Assembly (NCBI GenBank): GCA_010645155.1
Contig: CM021320.1
Span: 5,961,247 to 6,025,246, forward strand
DNA: 64,000 bases
From: Tigriopus japonicus
Taxonomy: Eukaryota; Arthropoda; Copepoda; Harpacticoida; Harpacticidae
Direction: 5' to 3'
Shown here: one piece after another, positions 45,798 to 56,600 of the stretch
Layout: each line of letters starts with the position of its first letter
Numbering within the stretch: position 1 is the first letter of the stretch
Notes under the pieces: generated by a model
The model's input: only the letters and a program-made list of their open reading frames with translations
The model's database searches: none
Told to the model about the DNA's origin: nothing
Program-made: the position numbers and the translations under genes

Positions 45798-48700
45798 ATG
45801 CACCTCTGGTGGTTCATTTTCGTTCCCTGTCTTGGTAAGCACCTTACAACCGTGATTGTCTTAAAGAGAACCATTTCAAAGGAGCTTTGCCTCAGTGGAT
45901 GGAACCACATTGTTGGTAGGAACTGGATCGTCGACCGATTTTGAAATCGTCAACTTGGCAAATCCGAATGCTATTTGCTTACAACCCAAAGATTATCCCC
46001 ATCAGACCTCATGGGCTGTAGTTGGAACATTGTCCGGGAAACCTTTGATCTGTGGGGGGTTCAACCCTCCTGACAAAGTGGGCGTAACTTGCCATATATA
46101 CTATCAAGGCGGAGACTCGTGGTATGAAGGGGGTTGGCTGAATCGGATCTGGACTGCCGGAATCAATCTCACACCAAGGACGTTTTTTATGGGCGGAGGC
46201 TCTTTGTCGCGGATTTTCAACGAGACCTTTTTTATTGAGGACTCGGGCGTGGCCCAAGGACCAGATCTTCCAGAGCCGAGAATGGCCCATTGCTTCGTTC
46301 GAATCAACGAGTAAGTATGCCGAAGTCGTGGAGTCATAAAAATTTGGTACTTAAATCTGCCATCAACTACAGGGTACCCTGGAATTGATGGTGCATCAGA
46401 TTTTTGTGATCAAACACTTGTCTCATGATTTTAATAGGTTTTCTAAATTATATTTAGAAAAGTGGTTATTATCATCGCGCATCTTCAACCCTTTACACGG
46501 CCTCTATTGATTTTTATCGAGATTGTCTGTCACGTGAACGTATGATCAATACTTTGGTTATTCTTTATACAAAAAAACATTGTGATACCTTTTGATTTAA
46601 CTGTCTTTGCGACTCCATCGTATCTTCAAAGGTTGTTATATCGACTTAAAATAGCTGTATCCTGTCATATAAAAGTTTTGATTTGTTATTTGACTTATGT
46701 GGTTCATTTCAAAGTTTTTTTATTTGCCAAATTGGCAATGAAAAGATATAATTTATCAATTCTTGGACACAGTAACTTTTTCAATTATCATTTAATTCAA
46801 TATTGTAACACATTTTTGTTATTTATAGGTATTTTGTACTTTTTAGATAAATTTTTAGTGTTTGGACGGTGCATTGATATAAATTGCACTCATTGAATTC
46901 CAGATTATGGTCTTCCAAGCCATTTGTGGTATGGCTATGACATCCTTTGACCAAAGTTTGCCAAAATATTTGATTAATATACTATAACTTCACATAGCAA
47001 TCCTGACTAAGAATGCAAAAGGGGAGCTAAACTATTTTGAGAGATGTCCTCAATAGTATCAACTTTTCAAATTGGACCTTCAGTAGGCTAATCAAGGACA
47101 CGTCAAATAGGGCTCACGAATCCTCAAATTAACGATGACAGATCACCAAAAAAAGAGCTCATAGGTTGATTGCAGTCCATTGGTTGGTGACCCCTGCTCT
47201 ACAAGAGATCTACAAGATCCTCTTCAGCAGAGATCAGGTGTCATTACTTGTGCCACGACCCTCATGTGAACTCAGAGATAATTTTATATTTTATCAAATG
47301 CAGGAACGTAAATGATTAACTTTCAAAAATGAACTTTAACAAGTTCATTTTTGGCCCAAAAAGCGGAAAAACGCTCCGGCTACATGAAAACTCAAATTCC
47401 CAAGCAAATTATTTTGATGTCCCATTTCTTTTGGTGGGTTGCAGATATTTCATTACAATTACAAGGAGTGGGATTCCCTGTAAAGAAAGTTAATCATTTA
47501 CGTTACTGCATACGATAGAAATATAAAATTAACATTTATTATTATTATTTAACAAACATTTATTATTATTATTTAACAGAGACTTGGTCTACCAATGAGT
47601 AAAGTTTGGTTTTCAAAAAAAAAATTGAAAAAAATATTGCACCGATGTGTCTTCGTATTTTGTAAGAATTCGATATTTTTCGAAGGACCATGGTTGATTT
47701 CTCGACAAAATCGATTTTTTTAATCTTTCAGAATTTCACAAAATTTGCTTTGAGGACCCATCAAAATGACCTTTCCACAATTCAAACGCCACTATTCGAA
47801 AAATTGTATTTTTAGTGTGTTGTAGGAAAAATACATATTATTTTGATATGCTATTACAAAGTATAGAAATAGTAGGAACTTTTATTTCATGTTGCGACAT
47901 CAAAAATCTACTTCGTTTGCTTAGGAATTTGAAATTTAAAAAAAAACTGAATTTTAAAAATTAGTTTAGCTAATTAGTTTTGAGGTATACTCGTATAACT
48001 TTTTATCCAGACCTGACTTTGAGAAACTCAGTAAATCAAAGTTGTTCCCCTTGGTTTTATGAGTCTGAAACTTATCACATGGTGTTTGGAAATTTCCATA
48101 GAAACTTGATATGATTTTTCAAAACCCTGAAAGGCCATATGTTTTGTGGTTGTAGTTGCGTGCTTCAAGCATACTTCATCATTTGACTTCCCCCCCTTTC
48201 TGGGTCCTTTCAACGTTGTCAGGCTTGTAAAATGACGCAAAGTGAATGTCAGTTTATACGTAATAATTTTTTACTCTACGTACTTTTGTTTGGCTCAAAG
48301 TTTAGTTGTCCTTTTGTGCTAGAAATCCGCTTGAAATCAATAATGAAATCATGGTTAAGTGTGCCTTGACGCAGACAAAACATACGGCCTTTAGATTCAA
48401 GTAAAAGTACTCCTGCTTTGCAAAATTTTGCAAGGCTCTAAATTTTAGATCAGGGGCTGGCAATAGATTTCAGGCCCGGGCCCATCAAACTTGATGTCGT
48501 TTAATCTAGGGCCCACCAAACGGAAGCTGATTTGTACCAGGGCCCACAAATAAATGATCGCAGAGCTTTGAGCGCACGAGCATAATACTATGAATGGGTT
48601 TTAGGCACGCTGCCTTGGGTTTTCCACATAGCTCCTAGGCCCACCAAAATTTACCATTACCATTGGGCCCATCAGTTGCCAACCCCTGTTTTAGATAATC

Positions 48701-49269
48701 TCTGTTCATCAATATGTTTCTCAATCTAGTTCATCGTTTTCCCTTAAATCAAATTTGTCCATCCACTCTTATTCAGTGAATAATTGCTTTTTTTAAGCCA
48801 TCAAATATTCGTCGTTGGAGGCAACGATGGCAGCTTACCCGTGAAAACAGTCTACATATACGATTTCTCCACCGATGAATGGACACCCCAACCCCAACTT
48901 AAACAGGTACGATCCTGGGCCTTTTGTGGCAGTGTGACCGATTCAGATTCAGGAACCGTGACCGAAATCGTTGTGGCTGGAGGAACCTATCAAACCCGAC
49001 CTCTGGACACGTCTGAAATATTTGACTTGAGCACAAGATCCTGGCGACCAGGGCCCAAACTGGCAACCCCCATTTTTTCAGGAGCTTCGGTCGACATTGA
49101 CCAAAGTTTTATCTTGGTCGGTGGCTCGGATGGATTGAACGCCCGAGACGAGATTCAAACCTACGACCCAAAGAGTGAGGAGTTCGTGGTCTTGGCTGCC
49201 AAGTTGCGAAAACCTAGGCAAGATCATGTAGCAATCATTATCGATGACTCCCTTGGCTTGACGTGCTAA
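45798..49269 (+). CDS. Secreted kelch-repeat beta-propeller protein
   Basis: Exons 45798-45834, 45896-46310 and 48798-49269 join in phase (924 nt, 307 residues). Exon 1 encodes only a signal peptide (MHLWWFIFVPCL), so the protein is probably secreted. The rest is kelch-type blades with GG pairs followed by Tyr/Phe and Trp at family spacing: ICGGFNPP…DSWYEGG, FMGGGSLSR, FVVGGNDGS…YDFSTDEWTP, VVAGGTYQT…FDLSTRSWRP, ILVGGSDGL…YDPKSEEF. About five to six repeats form one propeller; there is no BTB, BACK or F-box domain, so it is not a ubiquitin ligase adaptor. Intron 2 (2.5 kb) carries MITEs. AATAAA lies at about 49,521, some 250 nt past the TAA stop-proximal end. Role unknown; extracellular protein or carbohydrate binding is a guess. 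Confidence 0.85.
46368..46397 (+). repeat. Solo terminal end of the 55580-56177 MITE family
   Basis: TACAGGGTACCCTGGAATTG + ATGGTGCATC matches the 31-bp terminal repeat of the element at 55580 with three changes. No matching opposite end lies nearby. It is in kelch intron 2. Confidence 0.7.
47301..47510. repeat. 210-bp inverted-repeat element in kelch intron 2
   Basis: The left end CAGGAACGTAAATGATTAAC and the right end are inverted with one change over about 24 bp. The interior GCGGAAAAACGCTCC block and the following ATGAAAA…AATTCCCAA resemble the interior of the element at 1077-1339. A further end-like piece (GTATAACTTTTTATCCAGACCTG) is at about 47,992. Confidence 0.75.
47527..47578. repeat. 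Short tandem duplication
   Basis: ACATTTATTATTATTATTTA is repeated twice at about a 24-bp period. Confidence 0.8.
48451..48688. mobile_element. hAT-type MITE (238 bp)
   Basis: The ends CAGGGGCTGGCAA and TTGCCAACCCCTG are inverted repeats with one change. The exact 8-bp direct repeat TTTTAGAT flanks them (48443-48450, 48689-48696). CAGGGGTTGGCAA-type ends with an 8-bp duplication are typical of hAT elements. It lies in kelch intron 2, 110 bp from exon 3. GGGCCCA words recur inside. Confidence 0.93.
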
Positions 49270-49703
49270 TCGTCATCAAAGACGACTAAGCAACGATTGT
49301 CACCCCTTCAAGTCACCCTGGGTGGTCAATGGCCCGGTTTTTGACCGGCCGCCCTTTAATTGGACCAACCGTTTCCTCAAACATTTCAAACAGAAAAGCC
49401 GCGAACATTGTCCTCGAGCACTTCCTCAAGAATCCACTGTCAGCAATTCTATCCGCTTTTGCTCGTATATTTGTATTCTTAAAACATGAATAGCATTAAA
49501 AGGTATGTACTTTTTGTTCAAATAAAGAGCCAAAAAAGTGCAAATAAAAATGCCAACGAAGATGCAAACTGACTTTTACCTGGGTCTTACTATTGACCTA
49601 CTAGAATTCTAGCAACATGAAATGACAATGAAATATTAGTAAAAACCTCTCAACCTTTTGCAAACCTACCAAACTCATGGGTGCCCAAAAAAAGAAACAT
49701 CTT

Positions 49704-49786
49704 GTCAAGTGTGGGGTTCGAACCCACGCACACGTACGTGTACCAGAGCTTAAATCTGGCGCCTTAGACCACTCGGCCAACTTGAC
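49704..49786 (-). tRNA. tRNA-Leu(UAA): tRNA-Leu (anticodon UAA)
   Basis: The 83-nt minus-strand sequence starts GTCAAGTTGGCCGAGTGGTC and ends in the pairing CACTTGAC, so the acceptor stem closes. The anticodon stem-loop is CCAGA-TTTAAGC-TCTGG with UAA at positions 34-36. A long variable arm (ACACGTACGTGTG) and the T-arm GTGGGTTCGAACCCCAC fit a type II leucine tRNA. There is no intron. A T7 tract follows 3' (49687-49693 on the plus strand as A), a Pol III terminator. CCA is not encoded, as expected for a nuclear gene. Confidence 0.97.
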
Positions 49787-49789
49787 TTA

Positions 49790-51850
49790 TATAAAACTGA
49801 CTAAGAATTAAAGCTCTTAAACTTGCATTTGTCTTTAACTGCAATTTTCGAATGGTTGACACAACTCTGGTTGAGAGGAACATTTTTTGTATCAAAATCA
49901 AAACATTTCAGAGCAAAATCCAATGAAAAACATATTGCAAAACATATTTTGTTATTCAAGATGCAATGTTATGGCCTTTTCCAAAAGACAAAAAACAACG
50001 AACTTCTATATTGATATAGAAATTTGATGAATATCTTTTCCTCAATTTTTCGAGTTGTTTTGCATGAAAATTTAACTTAAAAAACAGAAATTATCCACAC
50101 ATCATAAATCAAGACAAGTGAAATAAGTGTTTTTTGCATGAAACGTGCACCCCTCATAATAAGTGAATATCTTTACAGTGTTTTATGTTTTTCCCCGAGA
50201 CGTTGATTTTGAATGGCATATTCCCCCATTTTCCCCTCAAATGAGGCAGAAATCAGTCAAAAGTCTCGTTTTTAGCGGAAGAAGTGCTGGCCAGTTCGTT
50301 GTGAGATGTTCGTTCTTCTCGTTCACAACTTTTGTACGCACCCAATATACTACCCATATGTTAGCAAGAGGATGGATGGATGGATGGATGGATGGGTCCT
50401 CAAAGAAAGATCGCACGTGATGAACTAATTAGAGCAATGTTGAACTGACCACACGGGTTTTGGGCGAAATTCGAGTCCTTTGGGTGGAAACTTTGGTATG
50501 TTTCACAATCCGCACTTTGCAATCTAGACTACAGTAGATTTTACTCAAGAGATTTCAACAAATGGTTCATTCATGAGGAGCTGAAATTACTATGTTGCTT
50601 TTTCGTATTGCGGTTACATGAATTCTAAGCAAACTGAGAGGCAGAAATATTTATTTCGAGGCTGTAAAAAAATTAGTAGAATGGCGAAAAGGTTGCAAAT
50701 GAAAGTCCACGGAAATCAAGTCCCCTTTTTTGCACTTTGTTCGTCTGAAAAACTTTGTGATAGTCTAATTGTGTTCTAGATTGACAACATCAACTTTTCT
50801 ATGCCCAAGTTTCGCATATTCAGGATCATTTTGATCCTGATTAAAAACGCTTCTCCCTAATTAAGATTTTCAATCACCAATAAAACATAACTTTCATTTA
50901 AAGTGGTGCACTTTCCATAGAATTTCACATGCAAAATTTGCTCAAAACGCATCCGGACCAAAATACTCCTAGAAAAAGAATCAAAATCATGACATCATTA
51001 TCTCGTTCTAACGGAAAAGTACATGAATCTGTACAGGACATCTGATCGTCAGAATTCCTGACCAGTGACAGGAAGCCCAAAATTCGAGGAGATGGGAGGG
51101 TTGAGGAGGCGGGGGGAGTGTCGCAAATTTGTGCCTTGTCGGGAAATTCGGTCCGACCCTCTGAAGTTCTCTGACCATTGATGCCTGACTGCTCTCGAGT
51201 TCATCAGAGCCAAAGTCGTGATGTGTTCGACATTCCTGTGGCGTTGTCGGGTCGAACCTTCAAAGAGCTCAAACAATTCGACACTGATATGATGGCATCT
51301 CCCGATCAAATTAGGGAACCCACGTCTTGCCAGTCATGCTAAATAATTTGTGATCCACAATCGGATCAGCCTAATTGCGGATGGAGGCCTACAGGGTGTC
51401 AATGACAATATAGAAGCATGAGGCAAGGTCGCAAAAAAGCTTGGTCTATTGTTGATCTTTGATCGTGAGAGAATGAACGAGCGAAAAACGACGACGGACT
51501 CTGAAGATAAAAAATGGCCCCTTGCTTCTCAAGTCATCACTTTGTTAAGTAAATAGTTGAAATAGCTGAAAGGCGATCATTAGCGCCCATCATTGCCTCT
51601 TCTCTCACCCATTCAAGTGCCTTTAGTACATTACCTGACTTGTTCCCGCACTCAAACGCTGCTGAGATAGAGAGATAGATAGGTAGGGTAAGAAGTCATT
51701 TTACAGGGAAACTTTAGCTCACGTCGGGAGCAACGAGACATGTGGGAGCAATTTCGTTCTTGAATTCATTTACAACGAGAGGAAATTCCTTCCAATACAA
51801 ATAAGCACGCCAACGACGACGAGATCTCCCCACTTGACAGACTTTTCTCT
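49790..51850. other. Intergenic; GGAT microsatellite at 50370-50394
   Basis: Apart from six GGAT/GATG units there is no recognisable element. An 86-codon minus-strand frame (51049-51309) has no family motif. Confidence 0.5.
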
Positions 51851-51854
51851 GGAC

Positions 51855-51912
51855 ATGGACAACTCGTTCTTTTGGGCGCACTTCATCATGGTGTTTGCTG
51901 CTGCTTTTTTGG
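51855..51912 (+). CDS. Possible orphan signal-peptide exon
   Basis: ATG at 51855 encodes MDNSFFWAHFIMVFAAAFL followed by G|GTACGA, a signal-peptide-like exon ending in phase 1 at a GT donor. This is the same design as exon 1 of the kelch gene upstream. No downstream exon in phase was found before SoxE. It may be the first exon of a decayed paralogue or chance. Confidence 0.3.
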
Positions 51913-51914
51913 GT

Positions 51915-53390
51915 ACGACAAGATCATCCAAACTTGACATCCTTACAACATACCTGACAAGTGACGGCTTCTTGACACTATTAATGGATTGTCAAAAAAG
52001 AAAATAGGGGTAGAACATTTAATGGTGGTTTTAATTAATCATGAATTTAGAAAGCAATTGGGTGAAAATCAGTCATTAGCTCGATTAGAGTTCTTCCCCC
52101 ACTCAATTATTTTTTTGAAATGGAATGTTTTGAATATATGTTTATTTCTGTTGCACTGTTTTCTCAATCATCTTCAAAAATTGGATTTCTGGTAAGGATG
52201 GCCAGACAGAATTTTTGTCAAGAAAGGGAACATCGTTTGGTTGAATTTATTCAAGAAAATTATCTTAAAACAAAAACAAATCCCCTAGAAATTTAGATTT
52301 TGAAATGACCGAGAAAAACTTTATTCTATGAAAACGAAACTGGACTCCTGACGTTCATTGACAAATATATTGCACGTGGATAAAGGTCCTTGGTTCTAGT
52401 AAACTTCTTCCTCTGGATTTGATGCAAAATCCAAGCATTTCAGGTTTTTTTGCATTCTTTTTTAATCTAATTCTTCAAAAGGTATGATATTTTTAAATTC
52501 TTCATCACAAATTTCAGAAAATTATTTGTTGTTTACATTGATTTGTTCAGATTATATACCAGATCATTTTGAACTGGAGTTGCAAGACTTTTGATAGCTA
52601 TAATGAAAAATAATGAATGTGAAGTTATGTGATTCGTAGGAACGTATATTCAAGACTTTATGGAGAAGTATTCCATTATTAAAATTGACACAAAGGGGAT
52701 TGGTTTACAGCTTCTAATATGACGTTGGTAATTCTTTTATTTTGCCTTAGAATTGAACGAAATGTATTTTCAAGGAAATGTGCTCATTACTAAGAACCAA
52801 TACGGCAATGGCTACTTGACACAATAAGCACCATTAGAGATGGACAAATCTTGCTCAATATAGGTGGAAATTGGAATCAACAACGGAGAAGTTACGTAGT
52901 TAGAGGTAGATTGACCTCCTAATGACTGGTAAATGGACTCTTTTCGTTCGCATTTTTGATGCAAATGGTCATGCATGGAGCGTGAATGAACGAACGGGAT
53001 CGAGGGCAATCTCTCTCGGTCTTTCACTTTCGACGGCTAAAACTCGAGGTCCATCTGTCGGATTTGATCCATTGCTCTTCAAGTCCATTATCAGTCAAAT
53101 GAAGCAGAACAATTCTTTCCTTACGACCTAAAAACTGCCCTCTAGATCGAACTCTCCAACCACAGATTTTGGTCTAGTCTCAGACATAGTATACCACACG
53201 TCCATCCATCCTTCCACAGCTCACTGAACACCTTTGCCGATAGCTACCCATTTCCTAGTTAGTGCGAGTATTGAAAATACGTACCTCGTCAATTCTTGAC
53301 AAGTCAAGGCAGAGAGAGAGGGAGAGAACATTCGTTTATATACATCATTGACGTTTTCCACCGAAAAATTCTCGCTTCTTTCCCCTCCTT
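51915..53390. other. No recognisable gene
   Basis: AT-rich sequence with short motif-free frames; it leads into the SoxE promoter. Confidence 0.5.
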
Positions 53391-53394
53391 TCCG

Positions 53395-53490
53395 ACAATT
53401 GGTCTCGTTCTGCTCTCTGATTGGTCGACGATCGTCCGAAACTCGCCAAGAATCGCCGAATCGGGGGCGGAGTCAAGACGTCAGTCTCGG
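53395..53490 (+). promoter_or_regulatory. SoxE promoter-proximal elements (CCAAT, GC box, CRE-like)
   Basis: Two inverted CCAAT boxes (ATTGG at 53398 and 53420), a GC box (GGGGGCGG, 53463-53470) and a CRE-like GACGTCA (53477-53483) cluster within 90 bp, about 140-230 bp before the SoxE ATG. No TATA box is evident. Elements are seen; function is inferred. Confidence 0.55.
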
Positions 53491-53627
53491 AAGACGATTA
53501 TTTCGACTCTTGCTAATTCCAGTCATAAATGGGTGATTGAAGAGTGTGGTGATTGCTTGGACGTTGGAACTCGATCGAATACTAGTGTTGAAGATTGTGA
53601 TGAGCTTTTGAGAGATTGGAACTCAAG

Positions 53628-56600
53628 ATGCAGCATACTTTTATGGAGGATTTTGAGCCGGTGGAGTTCGATTCTCAGACGCAGGCTCGATTGGATGAAG
53701 CTGTGGATAAGTTGCTGAAAGGCTATGATTGGACCTTGGCTCCCTTGGCGCAAAAGTAAGGGATCATAGAGGGCTCTTGGATTCGAGATAGGGTTGATTC
53801 CAAGACTGTACTAGTGATTTTCTTTGTAGAATGGATAAGCGAAAGACCCATGTGAAGCGACCCATGAACGCATTTATGGTTTGGGCTCAAGCGGCTCGAC
53901 GACGATTGGGGGACCAATATCCCAGTTTACATAACGCGGAACTCAGCAAAACCCTTGGCAAACTTTGGAGGTAAGTGCCAATAATGTCAAGCTAAGCTAT
54001 TCAAATGTGGAGGATATTGGAGCCTTTTAGCCTGATTTTGGGTTTGGACCACCCTTTGGCCATTTTAGCTCAATTCCAGCTCAAGTTGTCTTCCCAGTGA
54101 CTAAAAGGTTGATATGTTTCTGAAAATCTTCTCGAGATGTATTTCCAATTCAAGTGTCCGTTAGATTAGCTTTTAAAGATAAAAAGATTGAATAACCTGG
54201 CTCACTTTCAGTGTAAAATCTGGAATTTTTATTTTGCAAAGACAAAAGGGTGTCATAGATACGACAAAAAGTTTCTCGGGTATTCGCAAACTCTGGCACG
54301 TGTAATCTTAACATAATTCAAAATCTTTATTAAATCTTTATCTTCCATTGAACGAATCTGATTTACTACATTCTGTTGATTGTAAAAGCTATTTCCATCG
54401 ATTGAGTTCATTCATGTCCAAGATCAATTCTAAGAAAAATGCGCTTTCTTTGTTTGCAATTGAGATCGGTGGACAATTTGAACAATGTCCCATCTCGTTC
54501 AAGAATTCAGAAGGGTGTGAAATTCTATCACTTTTCTGAGATTTCAACCGATTTTGCTTAAGATGTTTCTGACGACGACAAAATCGCATACCGACGGTCC
54601 ATCAAATCAGGTCTAATATGCCATTCACGAAGGGGTTGAAGTGGATTTGCTCAGTAACTGGACACTGACTTCACACCTCGAGAAATTTGTTTATTTACCC
54701 CTTCAATGTTTACGAACTTGGCTGGCTCTCAAGACCATTTGTACATGCATACACCGACTTGGTTCGAAACGATCCAATGAGGCTCAATCATTAGTTTAGA
54801 ATTTCCTCTAAACACGACCCAGATTGGTCCCGATTGTATTGGCGGCAACTGGAACATTAGCTTGTCTGAATGAGATCTTTGGCGTGAGTCTGATTCCCAG
54901 ATGGATTCCAAGAAGAGCGTGTTGTACGTATGTATTTAGTTGTTCCAAAGAGAATGTTCGTGTGTGATCTGTTCTGTTTTTGCTGCCAGGTCGATTTCGT
55001 CTGTGTGAGTTTTTGCTCGGGGCTTTGAGTCTTGCCGAGATGTCTCCAGGTTTGTTTTCTCTCATGTCAAAATATTTCAATAGACTTCAACTCATCTTTA
55101 GAGATGCTTTCAAGCTTGTTGGCTTTTTGAAGGTGCTTGAGGTGGAAAAATCGTGGTCGGGGATACTATCATCTTGCTTTGTCACATTGATTAAGAACGA
55201 GACACTGAATAATTTGTAAAACCCATGTGAAGTGTGGGATTTTTGATGAACATACGATTGTATTGGTTTGGCTAATCATTCAGTGCGATTTTCATGTTCG
55301 TTATTCTGCCAGAACGATTGAGCATTGATACCACGATCTTTGGAGCTTTTAGAAAAACAAAAAGATGGAAAGATATAATTTTTGTACTTACAAATATGCG
55401 AGAGTTTCTTTGGTGTTTTAAGCCTTCAAAACTTATCAAGGATATTTTCCGATCCCGCGTTTTTTTCTGAATAAACTATTTGGTTCAGTCGCAATTTATG
55501 AGTGAAATCAATGGTGTTCATTTCTTCATAGCATGCCATTTAACGTCAGTAATCTACGAAGAAACTTTAGATCTGCTTTTACAGGGTGTCCAGGAATTGA
55601 TGGTGCATCGTGCTTTTCCTTGCCATTCAGACCAAAAAAATGCTTTAAAATTGAAAAAAATATCCTTTTAGGAAGTGTTTTGAAAAACGCTTATCCCATT
55701 GAAAACCACAGTTTCAAATGCATGCCACAATATTTGAATGGTTCAGACCGTATCAGGCAAAGCAGGTTAAAAGGTACTTAAAATTCGCCTTGGAAGGACA
55801 CTTCAATAATCATTCAGTCCAAGGGACATCTAAATCTTCCGATATCAACTCAATATTGTTCAGGAGGCAAGAGGAACAATCATAGAAGAGCCTTGATCTG
55901 AAATATGTTAAAACTTGAAGGGTATATGTGAAGTATGAGCATATCTTCAACCTAGTTCAAAAACGCAAAGTGAGGCCGAGAAAAAATAAAAAGCACATGC
56001 CCTCACGTCCAATCAAATCATTTGAACGGCTTGATACAAGAATTCTTAGAGAGGGTTTCAAGGTACTTGCAATTGAACTATAATCATATCTGCAAAAGTA
56101 TATTTTTCTCTGACGTGTCTTCAAGCCATTGAAAATCTATTTTTTCCGATGCACCATCAATTCTTGGACACCCTGTAATATTGTTGTGGGAAAATATTGA
56201 GCTTGCTTTTCCATTTCAAGTTTCTGAAAAACATCACATACTGAATTGATAGTACTCTGAAGTCATCTGTGGAGCAAAACTTTTCATTTGATTCCCAATT
56301 GACTTTTTGAAGTGTCAAAGTACAAGCCGTTCACCGGGTCTTCTATCTTTTAACCCTTCCACTCAAATGTTCTCTTACTGCTTGAAGTGGCGAAGTGAAC
56401 GCTTTCAAAAATAACCATTAGAATTATTTTTTTTGATCACTGTTTTTATCTCATCGGAAATGGCATGTCATACATAAACTGTCTTTTTTCAAAGTAATCA
56501 TTTTCGGGAGATCCACCAAAAACCATTTTTCGAGTCCTCTTTCTTGAGCCAATGATTGGAAGAAATGATCTGAAAGAATATTAGTTGATCACGTAAGAAG

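Noticed and set aside
47160..47203. A hAT-like right end (TTGGTTGGTGACCCCTG)
   Set aside because: No matching left end or target duplication was found upstream, so it cannot be delimited.
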